From positions 62,001-126,000 of the forward strand of contig CAJUAL010000006.1 in assembly GCA_910584405.1 (NCBI GenBank): a DNA stretch of 64,000 nt, written 5' to 3'. The stretch's first letter is position 1. Each line of letters begins with the position of its first letter. Origin of the DNA: an uncultured Vampirovibrio sp. GTDB lineage: Bacteria > Cyanobacteriota > Vampirovibrionia > Gastranaerophilales > Gastranaerophilaceae. The position numbers and the translations under genes were made by a program. The notes beneath the pieces were generated by a model that worked only from the letters and a program-made list of their open reading frames with translations, was not told the DNA's origin and did not search any database. Below are positions 31,473 to 39,973 of the stretch, piece by piece.

Positions 31473-32666
31473 ATGAAATATACTTATGAAAATGCTGTGG
31501 CGTTATTGACATCTGTTGGGAAGTTTCATATATCTCTGGGGTTGGATAGAATGGAGCAAATTTTGGAGCTACTTGGAAATCCACAGGAGAAACTTAATTG
31601 TATTCATGTAGCGGGAACAAACGGTAAGGGTTCTGTTTGTTCAATTTTGACGGCAATTCTTGCTGAGTCGGGGAAAAAAGTCGGGCTTTATACTTCTCCG
31701 CATATTTTTAAATATACTGAGAGGATACAGATTCTAAGTTCCCCTCATCCTATCCCTCTCCCCATAGGGGCGAAGGTTTCAGGTTATATTCCAGATGATG
31801 TTTTTGCTCGTTATGTGTTTGAAATCTCAAATCTGGCAGAAAAAAATAATATCGATTTAACAGAGTTTGAGATTTTGACAGCTGTTATGTTTAAGTATTT
31901 TGCAGACAACAAAGTTGATGTAGTTGTTTTGGAAACAGGTTTGGGCGGCAGGTTTGATGCGACAAATGTTATCACGCGAAATCTTTGTTCTGTAATTACT
32001 CATATCGATTTTGACCATACAGAAAGGCTCGGGGATACTTTAGAAAAAATTTCTTTTGAAAAAGCCGGTATAATTAAGCCTGATTGTCCATGTATTTCTT
32101 TTGAATCTTTGATAAATGCTAAAAGACCTGATGTTAAAATTGATGAATTTATTGATTATTTGTCTTTGAGAGGCAAATATCAACATGAAAATTTGGCACT
32201 TGCGTTATCCGTAATAAAAGAAGTTTTTCCTGAAATCGGGAATGATATTATTAAAGAAGGCTTAAAAAAGGTTAAACACCCTTGTCGTTTTCAATATATT
32301 AAAGAAAAAAATCTTATAATTGACGGTGCGCATAATCCAAACGGAATAGAAGCGTTAAGGACAAGTTTAGATGAGTTTTTCCCAAATGTTAAGCGCAGGT
32401 TTATTTTTGGGTGTTTGAAAAATAAAGATTATAAAAAAATGCTCGGGCTATTATTCAAAGAAGATGATGAGATTTATTTTTATCATTTTTCTCACTCTAA
32501 TTCTTGTGATTATCACGAATTACAGGCAGAATGTCCGATTAAAGCTTGTGAATTAACGTCTGAGGTGCGAATTAATTTTAATGACGGGAAGTTAAATATT
32601 ATCTGCGGGTCGTTTTATATGATATCAGAGCTTGCGCAAAAGTTTGATATTTTAAGAAATATTTAG
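31473..32666 (+). CDS. folC: Folylpolyglutamate synthase/dihydrofolate synthase
   Basis: Adds glutamate to dihydropteroate or folates. 397 residues of the Mur-ligase fold. AGTNGKGSVCSILTAIL (P-loop, about 47-63), YTSPHIFKYTERI, ETGLGGRFDATNV, THIDFDHTERLGDTLEKISFEKAGIIK and IIDGAHNPNGIEAL are all conserved. Between TERIQI and GYIPDDVF the protein has an extra SSPHPIPLPIGAKVS segment (about 89-103) encoded by a palindromic repeat. Family members usually have only a few residues here. The reading frame is intact, so the enzyme is presumably functional. Confidence 0.93.
   Translation: MKYTYENAVALLTSVGKFHISLGLDRMEQILELLGNPQEKLNCIHVAGTNGKGSVCSILTAILAESGKKVGLYTSPHIFKYTERIQILSSPHPIPLPIGAKVSGYIPDDVFARYVFEISNLAEKNNIDLTEFEILTAVMFKYFADNKVDVVVLETGLGGRFDATNVITRNLCSVITHIDFDHTERLGDTLEKISFEKAGIIKPDCPCISFESLINAKRPDVKIDEFIDYLSLRGKYQHENLALALSVIKEVFPEIGNDIIKEGLKKVKHPCRFQYIKEKNLIIDGAHNPNGIEALRTSLDEFFPNVKRRFIFGCLKNKDYKKMLGLLFKEDDEIYFYHFSHSNSCDYHELQAECPIKACELTSEVRINFNDGKLNIICGSFYMISELAQKFDILRNI
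31737..31781 (+). repeat. In-frame palindromic repeat inserted in folC
   Basis: The DNA around CCCTCTCCCCATAGGGGCGA, preceded by CCCCTCATCCTAT, contains a CCCC-ATA-GGGG hairpin. It matches the intergenic element at 56795-56829 (CCCTCACCCTAGTCCTCTCC then CAGGGGGCGAGG). It encodes PHPIPLPIGA, of the PHPxPLPxG type that I recall from dispersed repeats read as protein in many bacteria. Confidence 0.75.
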
Positions 32667-32714
32667 CATAAAGCTTGCAAATTAAAGTTTTTCATAATAT
32701 TATAAAATCAGCCG

Positions 32715-32748
32715 AAAGTTATAGGCTTTGGTATGCCTGTAATTTTTT
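32715..32748 (+). promoter_or_regulatory. Attenuator-like hairpin upstream of rpmI-rplT
   Basis: AAAGTTATAGGC, 8-base loop, GCCTGTAATTTTTT: a stem (one G-U pair) running straight into six T, 31 bases before rpmI. This is an intrinsic-terminator shape in the leader of the L35-L20 operon. L20 autoregulates via leader RNA in several bacteria, so ribosomal-protein attenuation is likely (inference). Confidence 0.5.
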
Positions 32749-32779
32749 AGTTACTACTTTAAACAAAAAGGAGAAGAAA

Positions 32780-32989
32780 ATGCCAAAATTAAAAACTCAC
32801 AGATCAGCTGCAAAACGTTACAAAGTAACTGCAACTGGTAAAATTATGAAAAGACAAGCAGGTATAGGCCACTTGCTCCAACACAAATCAGCATCAAGAA
32901 AACGTAGAATTTTCAAGATGGTTGAGGTTTCAGAATCACATACAGCACTGGTATCTAAAGAGTTACCATACAAGAAGTATTCAAGATAG
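32780..32989 (+). CDS. rpmI: 50S ribosomal protein L35
   Basis: A 69-residue basic protein, MPKLKTHRSAAKRYKVTATGK, then the GIGHLLQHKSASRKRR core that is diagnostic of bL35. The ATG at 32780 has AAAAGGAGAAG upstream; a longer frame lacking an ATG extends upstream through the leader and is ignored. rplT follows after 11 bases. No infC precedes it, unlike the common infC-rpmI-rplT order. Confidence 0.95.
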   Translation: MPKLKTHRSAAKRYKVTATGKIMKRQAGIGHLLQHKSASRKRRIFKMVEVSESHTALVSKELPYKKYSR

Positions 32990-33000
32990 GAGCATAGAAA

Positions 33001-33345
33001 ATGAGAATTAAACGTGGCAACGCAGGTGTTAAAAGACACAAGAAAATATTAAAACTTGCTAAAGGTTTCATCGGCGCTAGAAGCAGAATCTTTAAGGTTG
33101 CTAATATCGCTGTAATGAAAGCTTTGAAATACGCTTACAGAGATAGACGTACTACAAAACGTAATATGAGAAGATTATGGATTGTAAGAATCAACGCTGC
33201 TGTTAGAGAACGCGGTATGAGTTATTCAAGATTTGTTAATGCTTGTAAAAAAGCTAACATTGTTGTTAACAGAAAAATGCTTGCTGACTTGGCAGTAAAA
33301 GATCCTGAAGCATTCAACGTAATTTTTGAAACTATTTCTAAGTAG
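33001..33345 (+). CDS. rplT: 50S ribosomal protein L20
   Basis: A 114-residue basic protein binding 23S rRNA early in assembly: MRIKRGNAGVKRHKKILKLAKGFIGARSRIFKVA, then ALKYAYRDRRTTKRNMRRLWIVRINAAVRERGMSYS. Normal length. It is co-transcribed with rpmI and closed by a strong terminator. Confidence 0.96.
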   Translation: MRIKRGNAGVKRHKKILKLAKGFIGARSRIFKVANIAVMKALKYAYRDRRTTKRNMRRLWIVRINAAVRERGMSYSRFVNACKKANIVVNRKMLADLAVKDPEAFNVIFETISK

Positions 33346-33358
33346 TTTTTAAAGTTTA

Positions 33359-33395
33359 AAAGAGGGCGACTTTCTTTGAAAGTCGCCCTCTTTGT
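33359..33395. terminator. Bidirectional terminator after rplT
   Basis: AAAGAGGGCGACTTTC (33359-33374), loop TTT, GAAAGTCGCCCTCTTT (33378-33393), a 16-bp perfect stem between the convergent rplT and prepilin stops. Confidence 0.9.
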
Positions 33396-33408
33396 ATATA
33401 TAAATTTT

Positions 33409-34107
33409 TTAGTGTCCGCGGTATAGTCTTGTGAAGTAATCATCACGAGTTGCGGCAAAAAATCCGCATGTGGAGCCGTTTTCGTTAGAATTACCGTTGT
33501 CTGAGCAAAGGCTTTGCGGGTTTGCACTATATGCGGCAGTGGTTCCGGGTGCACCTAATGGTAAAATTCCGTCATTTGTCAATTCAAATGTAAATAAATC
33601 CCAGCCCCAGCGGTTTGGAAGTTTATTTTTGCCGTTAATATCGATAGATACCCAAACGTATCCGTTTGCAGGGTTTTCTATAGCAAACAACATTCCGTTA
33701 TTTATTACAAATGCGCCGTCATCAAATCTGTTCATATTTATTGTGCCGTTATGGAAAGATTTGTAATTGTCGCCTTCTTTATTTTTATTTCCGTATGATA
33801 TACATACGCTGTCATTTTTATCAGAATTAAAATCACCGCAGTCAGTTGTTACTCTTTGGTATTGTTTAAGTACAGGGTATAATGATTGACTGCCTTTATA
33901 GGAGGCAGGCTTTATAGAAATGTTATCGGCATCCATATCTGCAAACGCTTTTGTTAACAGTGCATAAGCTGTATTAAATTGAGCTTTTGCTGTTGCTGCT
34001 TTGTTACCTGCAATAAGGTTTGGTAATACTAAGGCTGAAACAACCCCTACGACACTTAAGGCAATCAAAATTTCACTTAGGGTAAACCCTTTTAATCTTT
34101 TTAACAT
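33409..34107 (-). CDS. Prepilin-like protein
   Basis: 232 residues. The leader MLKRLKG is cleaved before FTLSEILIALSVVGVVSA; Glu at mature position 5 is preserved, and the helix departs most from the FTLAEVLITLG consensus of its relatives. SIDINGKNKLPNRWGWDLF (155-173) and DGILPLGAPG carry the shared C-terminal signature, then CGFFAATRDDYF. No HTH gene faces it. Instead it has a textbook promoter almost identical to that of the prepilin at 51913. Confidence 0.87.
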   Translation of the reverse strand: MLKRLKGFTLSEILIALSVVGVVSALVLPNLIAGNKAATAKAQFNTAYALLTKAFADMDADNISIKPASYKGSQSLYPVLKQYQRVTTDCGDFNSDKNDSVCISYGNKNKEGDNYKSFHNGTINMNRFDDGAFVINNGMLFAIENPANGYVWVSIDINGKNKLPNRWGWDLFTFELTNDGILPLGAPGTTAAYSANPQSLCSDNGNSNENGSTCGFFAATRDDYFTRLYRGH

Positions 34108-34137
34108 ATAAATCTATCCTCGTAATATTTCTTTTTT

Positions 34138-34166
34138 ATTATAACATATTTTTATGCACTGCTCAA
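34138..34166 (-). promoter_or_regulatory. Sigma-70 promoter of the 33409 prepilin
   Basis: On the minus strand: TTGAGC (34166-34161), 17-base spacer, TATAAT (34143-34138). The -10 and following bases (AATATGTTATAATAAAAAAG) are shared with the 51913 prepilin promoter. Confidence 0.75.
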
Positions 34167-34249
34167 GTTATATAAGTATATTTACCCCCGCAAAAAATTT
34201 TTTTAGGAGTTTTATACAGAATGTACAAACTTTCAAGGAGTAAAAATAT

Positions 34250-34780
34250 ATGTCAATGGATATATCACCTTATGGTCAATCACAAGATAAAATAAAGGTT
34301 TTGGGAACAGGAACTGTCGGTGCTGTTGCCGGAATGAGTGCTTATTATTTGCCTGTGAGAAAAGACAGGTTTGTACGAAATGCTTATGATATTATGAAAG
34401 AACAGTCAGAAGAAAAGATTTTAAAGTTTAACGAAGCTGCTTTAAACTTATCAGGCGGAGGAAGATTAAAGCCCGAGCAAAGGTTGTTTTTATCTCAGGA
34501 AGGTGTCGCTGAAACTTTTGCTGACGTTAACGCTAAAGTTAATGATTTGAAACGAATCATTATTGACAGTAATTATATTAAGACTGTAAAAGAAGATTTA
34601 GCTAATAATTTTGCTAATTTTAAGAAATCGGAAGCTTTAAGAGATTCTGTAGCCTCAAAAGCTTTTCAAAAGATACGCTGGACCAATTTTGCCTGGGGCG
34701 CAGGTATCGGATTTGTTTTAGCTTCTGTATTAGGTGCTAAAGTTTTATCTGTTCCTCAAAAAACTGTAGAGCAAGCTTAA
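34250..34780 (+). CDS. Unknown two-helix membrane protein
   Basis: 176 residues. The first hydrophobic, Gly-rich segment (VLGTGTVGAVAGMSAYYLPV, about 18-37) and a second near the C-terminus (FAWGAGIGFVLASVLGAKVL, about 149-168) bracket a long helical, charged middle. This resembles a hairpin-anchored membrane protein with a cytoplasmic or periplasmic coiled region. AAGGAG lies 9 bases before the ATG. It is convergent with the GH24 lysozyme gene, with one base between the stops. Family not recognised. Confidence 0.65.
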   Translation: MSMDISPYGQSQDKIKVLGTGTVGAVAGMSAYYLPVRKDRFVRNAYDIMKEQSEEKILKFNEAALNLSGGGRLKPEQRLFLSQEGVAETFADVNAKVNDLKRIIIDSNYIKTVKEDLANNFANFKKSEALRDSVASKAFQKIRWTNFAWGAGIGFVLASVLGAKVLSVPQKTVEQA

Positions 34781-34781
34781 T

Positions 34782-36251
34782 CTACTGACCTGATTTCATT
34801 TTGTAACCTGTAACAATACCTTTTTTAGCATTAGCCCAAGCTGTTTGTACAAGTTTTACATTATCTCTTAAGCTTTTTTTCTTCTTCATTGCTTTTAGAG
34901 CTCGTTGATATCGAGGTTCAAAAGTTTTAATTGCAGCTTTTCGTTTACTTGCAGGTAAATCTTTTAAGCCTGAAATAAATCTGTAAATATTACGTTCTAA
35001 TAAACTTGCTACTCCGCTTTGTCTGTATGTGTTACATAATGCGCTTGCATAATGTCCGTCTTGTAAGTTTCTTTTAATCTTTTTTGTATATTTATTCCAG
35101 TTTGGATTTTTAAATCCGTCCCAAATCCCTTTATTGTACGTAATGTCAAGAATTGCACTTTTAACAGAAGACGGAGTTTTTTCCCAATTTTTCTTACCCA
35201 TATAAGCTACTGTCATTGCTTCGTGTTTTAAAATATCTTCAGCCAAAAGTTCATATGCTTTTTCTTTTGTAATAGTTATTTTTTTGCCCGGAGCATAAGA
35301 AAGAGGTTTTCCGTCAACTCTTCCTGTATGTCCAAAACCAATAGTTGGTGCCCCTTTGCCTTTTCTAGGAATACAATCGTCATATGTAGTTAAATCAGGT
35401 ACCCCAGGTTTTCTTGTTTCAATAATAGTTAATAAATCTTTCAGGTAGTTTTCTGATACGCCTGTGATTTTTGCTACATCTGCCAAATTTTTACAAGAAC
35501 CTTTTTTTACTTTATAACGGGCAGGTATTGTTATTTTTGTACCAGGTTTAAGTGTGCAGCGAATATTTGCACATTCACTTTTTGAATATGTTACTTTATA
35601 ATCCTTACCTTCTTTTAGTTGAGGGTTTGCTGCAATGATTTGATATGTATCAATTTCGTATTTTCTGGCAAGTGATACAATATCATCTCCTTTTTTTACT
35701 GTATATTGAAATGCTTTTTCTGTTATGATATTAGGATTAGAAAATAATCCGTCGTTTGAATTATTGTTATTATTTACAACATTGTTATTGCTAACTTCGC
35801 CAGTATTAAATTGGAATGTCATTACACTGCTTGTTTTTGATTTTCCGTTTGTTACGTATGCAGATATTTTATTTTCATTTGAAAATATTTTTGGATTTTT
35901 TACTTTGTAATTTTTTGATAAAAATTCGTGTAAATCTTTTGCGAGTTTGCCGTGTTTGAATTTGTTCATTGCTTCTTTGATGTCTGCAATGCTCAGTGTC
36001 CATTTATTACCTAAGCCTTCATCGGTATTATTTGCAACAGCTTTGAAAGTTGCAAATTGGTGATTTGTCATTGATATTTTATCAGCTGTAGTAGTTTTAT
36101 TGGTTGATTTGTTAAAAATACTGACTTTACCGTTATCATTGACACTGTAACGTTTAGAACCGGCGTCAAAAGAACATCCTTTTTCCATTTTTATGGTTTG
36201 AACTTTCCCATAAATTTCAACTTTGACGTTTACAAAATCAGTGTTACTCAT
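34782..36251 (-). CDS. LysM-GH24 lysozyme-like protein
   Basis: 489 residues. The N-terminal 180 residues are of unknown fold. A LysM domain follows (YTVKKGDDIVSLARKYEID..QIIAANPQL, about 189-220), a second motif KITIPARYKVKKGSC, and a GH24 (phage T4-type) muramidase domain: LTIIETRKPG with the catalytic Glu, TYDDCIPRKGKGAPTIGFGHT, AILDITYNKG. No signal peptide is visible on MSNTDFVNVKVEIYGK. Upstream AGGGGA supports the start. It binds and cleaves peptidoglycan; whether it is self-directed or secreted is unknown. There are no phage neighbours. Confidence 0.8.
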   Translation of the reverse strand: MSNTDFVNVKVEIYGKVQTIKMEKGCSFDAGSKRYSVNDNGKVSIFNKSTNKTTTADKISMTNHQFATFKAVANNTDEGLGNKWTLSIADIKEAMNKFKHGKLAKDLHEFLSKNYKVKNPKIFSNENKISAYVTNGKSKTSSVMTFQFNTGEVSNNNVVNNNNNSNDGLFSNPNIITEKAFQYTVKKGDDIVSLARKYEIDTYQIIAANPQLKEGKDYKVTYSKSECANIRCTLKPGTKITIPARYKVKKGSCKNLADVAKITGVSENYLKDLLTIIETRKPGVPDLTTYDDCIPRKGKGAPTIGFGHTGRVDGKPLSYAPGKKITITKEKAYELLAEDILKHEAMTVAYMGKKNWEKTPSSVKSAILDITYNKGIWDGFKNPNWNKYTKKIKRNLQDGHYASALCNTYRQSGVASLLERNIYRFISGLKDLPASKRKAAIKTFEPRYQRALKAMKKKKSLRDNVKLVQTAWANAKKGIVTGYKMKSGQ

Positions 36252-36357
36252 TTTTATATTCCCCTATAATTATCCCCTATATTTTTATAAAAAATTTGAT
36301 TGTGTAATTATTGCTTTTTTATATATTATTTAATTAACATATCGTTACATTTCTTTG

Positions 36358-36366
36358 TGTTATAAT
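36358..36366 (+). promoter_or_regulatory. Extended -10 promoter, near-leaderless MATE gene
   Basis: TGT-TATAAT (TGn extension) with only nine bases between the -10 and the ATG at 36376. No -35 match lies 17 bases upstream. Transcription would start at or just before the start codon. Confidence 0.4.
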
Positions 36367-36375
36367 AATCGTATT

Positions 36376-37701
36376 ATGTCAGAACAAGGGATAAAATATT
36401 ACGTAAAAGAATTACTGACAATTGCTGCCCCGATTATTATGGGAAACTTGGGTTTCATTCTTATTGGTATTGGGGATGTTGTGATTGCGGGAAGACATTC
36501 AACTGATACATTTGCGGCAATAAGTATTGCTACTGCTATTATAAATTGTATAATGACGTTCGGAATAGGTTTAATTGGCGGGATTTCTCCTTTATTGTCA
36601 AATTATCGAGGTGAAAAACGTGCTGTTAAAAAATATTTTTACCCGTCAATACGCTTTGCAATGGTTTTGGCTGTAATTATGTGTATTCTTTGTCTTGCGG
36701 TAATTCCCGTTATTCCATTGTTGGGGTTTGAGCAAAAGTTGGTTCCGCATATTCAGGAATATATATTTATAACCGCGTTTTCAACATTCGGGGCATATTT
36801 GCATATGTGCTTGAAAGAATATTTACAAGCTTTTGAAATCGTGATGTTCCCGAATTTGGTTACGATATTTTGTGTATTTTTAAATCTTTTATTAAACTGG
36901 ATTTTTGTATTCGGGGTAGGACCTATACCGTCTATGGGTGTTATAGGGCTTGCGATTGCAAGTTTACTTGTAAGATATTTTATGGCATTTGCTTTGCTTA
37001 TTTATTGTTATATGAATATGAGATTCAATAATTATCATGAAAAAGGTTATTATAAGGCTTTATTAAGTATCGGAATGCCTATATCTTTGGCTGTGTTGGT
37101 TGAATTTATAGCATTCAATTCTGTTGCAATATTTATGGGCAGAGTGGCGGGAGTTTACGCTGCGGCTCAAAATTTGGTTTGCTCATTGACGACAATTCCG
37201 TTTATGGTAACTTTTGCCGTGTCAAACGCGATTGCAGTTAAGGTAGGTTTTGCAAACGGTGCGGGACATATTGAAGATTTGAAAAAATATTCGCTTGTCG
37301 GAACAGTTATGGCTGTTGGGTTTATGATGTGCAGCGCGCTTATTTTTTGTTCTTTCCCGAAAGCTATTGTCGGCGTGTTTACGGTCGATGAAGTTTTATT
37401 TAAAATTGCGGTTCCTGTTGTTTATGTTATTTCGGTATTTCAGGTGTTTGACGGTTTGCAGGTTGCGCTTTCAGGAATATGTAAGGGGGTAAAACAAACG
37501 GATATTGTTTTATTGGCTAATTTCCTTGCGTATTGGTGTGTTTCAATTCCTGTAGGATATACATTGGCGTTTAAATATAATCTTAAATTAATTGGTTTTT
37601 GGATTGGTCTGTGCTTGTCTGCTGTTGTTTTATGCTTGATTATGATAGTAAAACTGAAAAGATTTTATGACAGACAATACAAAAACAAGAACTTAGCTTA
37701 A
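36376..37701 (+). CDS. MATE-family multidrug/Na+ antiporter
   Basis: A 441-residue protein with twelve predicted helices in two six-helix halves. IAAPIIMGNLGFILIGIGDVVIAG opens the first half and ISLAVLVEFIAFNSVAIFMGRVAGV the second, the usual MATE internal repeat (MatE x2). The start MSEQGIKYYVKE is preferred over a TTG seven codons upstream that would lie within the -10 element. Probable substrate: cationic drugs or metabolites exported against Na+ or H+. Confidence 0.88.
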   Translation: MSEQGIKYYVKELLTIAAPIIMGNLGFILIGIGDVVIAGRHSTDTFAAISIATAIINCIMTFGIGLIGGISPLLSNYRGEKRAVKKYFYPSIRFAMVLAVIMCILCLAVIPVIPLLGFEQKLVPHIQEYIFITAFSTFGAYLHMCLKEYLQAFEIVMFPNLVTIFCVFLNLLLNWIFVFGVGPIPSMGVIGLAIASLLVRYFMAFALLIYCYMNMRFNNYHEKGYYKALLSIGMPISLAVLVEFIAFNSVAIFMGRVAGVYAAAQNLVCSLTTIPFMVTFAVSNAIAVKVGFANGAGHIEDLKKYSLVGTVMAVGFMMCSALIFCSFPKAIVGVFTVDEVLFKIAVPVVYVISVFQVFDGLQVALSGICKGVKQTDIVLLANFLAYWCVSIPVGYTLAFKYNLKLIGFWIGLCLSAVVLCLIMIVKLKRFYDRQYKNKNLA

Positions 37702-37747
37702 GTTCTTGCTGTATTTTCGGGGATTTGTATATAATAAGTTTATTATC

Positions 37748-37882
37748 TTACAAAACGAAGAATAAAAGTGTAAACATGAAGCCTAAAGATGCTGCACTGA
37801 ATAAAAACCATGTATGCATAACAGGGTGTTGGTATGACCATATTTCTTTAATTGTACTGGTTGCATTATTGATAGTTTGCAT
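37748..37882 (-). CDS. Tiny membrane protein
   Basis: A 44-codon frame, MQTINNATSTIKEIWSYQHP then a hydrophobic helix (FLFSAASLGFMFTLLFFVL) to the stop. A strong GGAGAAT lies 7 bases before the ATG, which is the main reason to call it. Orientation is opposite to both neighbours, so it needs its own promoter. A plus-strand frame covers the same bases (37725-37937) but has no ribosome site. The single C-terminal helix suggests a tail-anchored regulatory peptide. Family unknown. Confidence 0.5.
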   Translation of the reverse strand: MQTINNATSTIKEIWSYQHPVMHTWFLFSAASLGFMFTLLFFVL

Positions 37883-37996
37883 GTTTTATTCTCCAAATAA
37901 ACTCGTGTTTTGTATATATTCTATTTTCCATATTTAAGCTAAAACAACATCACCTGTTTGGTTGATTATTAATTTAGTTTATTTTATTATTGACTT

Positions 37997-39253
37997 ATGC
38001 GAAATGTTGAATTATTGATGCCTGCGGGCAATTTGGAAAAGTTAAAATATGCCGTAAAATACGGTGCAGATGCTGTTTATCTGGGTGTTGTAGATTTCAG
38101 TTTAAGAGCTATGAGAAAAGGTGAAATTATCACTTTGGAAAATCTTAAACGAGCTGTTGATTTGGCGCATGAGTTAGGCGCAAAGGCTTATATGACGTTA
38201 AATATTTTTGCGTTTAACAGTGATATAAAACATCTTGAACAATGTATGGAAATAATAAAAGACGCAAATCCTGATGCAATATTAGTGAGTGATTTTGGGA
38301 TTTTACGTTTATTGAGAAAATATATGCCTGATACTGAAATCCACGTCAGCACACAGACAAATATTTTAAATTACGAATGTGTAAGATTTTGGCAGGATAT
38401 GGGTGCAACACGTGTTGTGTTGGCTCGTGAGCTTTCAATCCCTGAAATTGCAGAGATTAAACGTCAGGTTCCCGATATGGAAGTTGAGTGTTTTATTCAT
38501 GGTTCTCAGTGTGTGTCATTTTCGGGAAGATGTTTGTTAAGTGATTATTTTACAAACGGAGAAAGAAAAGCAAATTCGGGAAATTGTTCTCAGCCATGCC
38601 GCTGGAGTTACAAACTTGTTGAAGAAACCCGTCCGGGTCAGTATTATGAAATCAATCAAGATGATAGAGGTTCTCATATTTTGAGTCCGAAGGATTTGTG
38701 TCTTGTAAAACACTTAAAGGACATGATTGATGCCGGGGTTGATTCATTCAAGGTTGAAGGACGTACAAAAAGTTTATATTATGTTTCTGCGGTTGCTAAA
38801 ACATACAGAAACGCGATTGATGAGATTCTAAAAAATCCTGACGCGGATATGGAAAAATATTTTCTGGAACTGAAAAAGGTTGGAAATCGCGGTTATACAA
38901 CAGGTTTCGCGCTTGGAGATAACAACTGCGACAGTTACAGCTATGATATTTCAAAAGGTTTGGCGGGTGCTGATTTCCTTTTTGAATTTCATGATAAAAA
39001 AGTTGATTTTGAATGCGGAGATAATCTGTATTTTGTAAAAGTTAAAAACAAAGTTCTTTTAGGTGATGAGGTTGAAATTATCACTCCAAGCGAACAGTTT
39101 ATAACAAAAATTACGGGAATTATTGACGAAAAAGGCGAATCTTTAGAGTTAGCAAACACAAATGCTGATGTTTATTTGAAATTTGAAAATGAGCCTGTTG
39201 AGTATGACGTTGCAATTGCAAGAACGGTGGGAGTAAAAGAACATGTTTCTTAA
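37997..39253 (+). CDS. Peptidase U32 family protein (TrhP/YegQ-like)
   Basis: 418 residues. ELLMPAGNLEKLKYAVKYGADAVYLG opens the U32 TIM-barrel-like domain. The metal-binding Cys cluster ECFIHGSQCVSFSGRCLLSDY...NSGNCSQPCRW (about 160-200) and FKVEGRTKSLYYVSAV are conserved. Relatives (TrhP, RlhA, UbiU/V) are Fe-S-dependent hydroxylases of tRNA, rRNA or ubiquinone precursors, rather than proteases. The last 11 bases overlap the YqeG-like gene. Confidence 0.88.
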   Translation: MRNVELLMPAGNLEKLKYAVKYGADAVYLGVVDFSLRAMRKGEIITLENLKRAVDLAHELGAKAYMTLNIFAFNSDIKHLEQCMEIIKDANPDAILVSDFGILRLLRKYMPDTEIHVSTQTNILNYECVRFWQDMGATRVVLARELSIPEIAEIKRQVPDMEVECFIHGSQCVSFSGRCLLSDYFTNGERKANSGNCSQPCRWSYKLVEETRPGQYYEINQDDRGSHILSPKDLCLVKHLKDMIDAGVDSFKVEGRTKSLYYVSAVAKTYRNAIDEILKNPDADMEKYFLELKKVGNRGYTTGFALGDNNCDSYSYDISKGLAGADFLFEFHDKKVDFECGDNLYFVKVKNKVLLGDEVEIITPSEQFITKITGIIDEKGESLELANTNADVYLKFENEPVEYDVAIARTVGVKEHVS

Positions 39254-39722
39254 GCCTGATTATAATTTAAAAAGAATTTTTGATATTGATTTAGCCGAAT
39301 TAAAAAATAATGGAATAAAAGCTATGCTGTTTGATTTAGACAGTACCTTAATGGCGTCAAAGTCCGGTTTTTATTCTGATGAGATTCTCAAGTGGCTTGG
39401 GGATGTACGTAAAGATTTTTTTATAGCGGTTGTATCTAATAATAAAAATCCTGATTATATTAAAAAAGTTAAAGAAATTTCGGATTTTCCGCTGTTATTT
39501 AATGCTTGTAAGCCAAAGACCGCTTGTGTTCGTAAATTTTTAAAAGAACATGGTTTAGATGAAAAAGAATGTGTATTGGTAGGTGATAGACCGCTAACGG
39601 ATATTTTGTGCGGTAAGAACCTTGGCTGTAAGACAATTCTTGTAGACTCGATTACAGCGGATACGGAAGCATTGATTGTACGATTTGTAAGAGCGTTGGA
39701 ACGATTAACGATTCGACCTTAG
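39243..39722 (+). CDS. YqeG-family HAD IIIA phosphatase
   Basis: A 159-residue HAD-superfamily hydrolase. Motif I is MLFDLDSTLMA (DxDxT/S), motif II VVSNN, then KPKTACVRKFL, and motif III LVGDRPLTDILCGKNLGCKTILV. YqeG relatives include mitochondrial PGP phosphatase (PTPMT/GEP4-like), so phosphatidylglycerophosphate dephosphorylation is possible. The start overlaps the U32 gene. Confidence 0.85.
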   Translation: MFLKPDYNLKRIFDIDLAELKNNGIKAMLFDLDSTLMASKSGFYSDEILKWLGDVRKDFFIAVVSNNKNPDYIKKVKEISDFPLLFNACKPKTACVRKFLKEHGLDEKECVLVGDRPLTDILCGKNLGCKTILVDSITADTEALIVRFVRALERLTIRP

Positions 39723-39973
39723 GTTTTACATCTAAAGATTGAACTTTTTGCCTTGTGGTCAACTGTTACAAAATATTAAACGGATAAAACGCTTGTTATA
39801 TCTGTTGTTTGGCTGAATTTATGTGAATATTTACCCCTGGGTTTGCTTTTTTGCCTTAATTTGAAGATTATGTTATGATTATGTATGGATTATCAGTTGC
39901 TAAAATTACATTAAATGACTGATACTTAAATATAAGAGCTTTAATATAATGTTAATATTACAGGACTTAACAG
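39723..39973. other. Intergenic region upstream of the pilus operon
   Basis: 251 AT-rich bases containing a promoter candidate (39851-39879) and TATTTACCCCTGGG, but no open frame with a ribosome site. Apart from the promoter I see nothing definite. Confidence 0.4.
39851..39879 (+). promoter_or_regulatory. Promoter candidate of the type IV pilus operon
   Basis: TTGCCT (39851-39856), 17-base spacer, TATGAT (39874-39879), about 95 bases before the PilP-like start. Confidence 0.5.

Noticed and set aside
37725..37937. 70-codon plus-strand ORF overlapping the tiny minus-strand gene
   Set aside because: No ribosome site at its non-ATG start; the minus-strand frame has a strong one.
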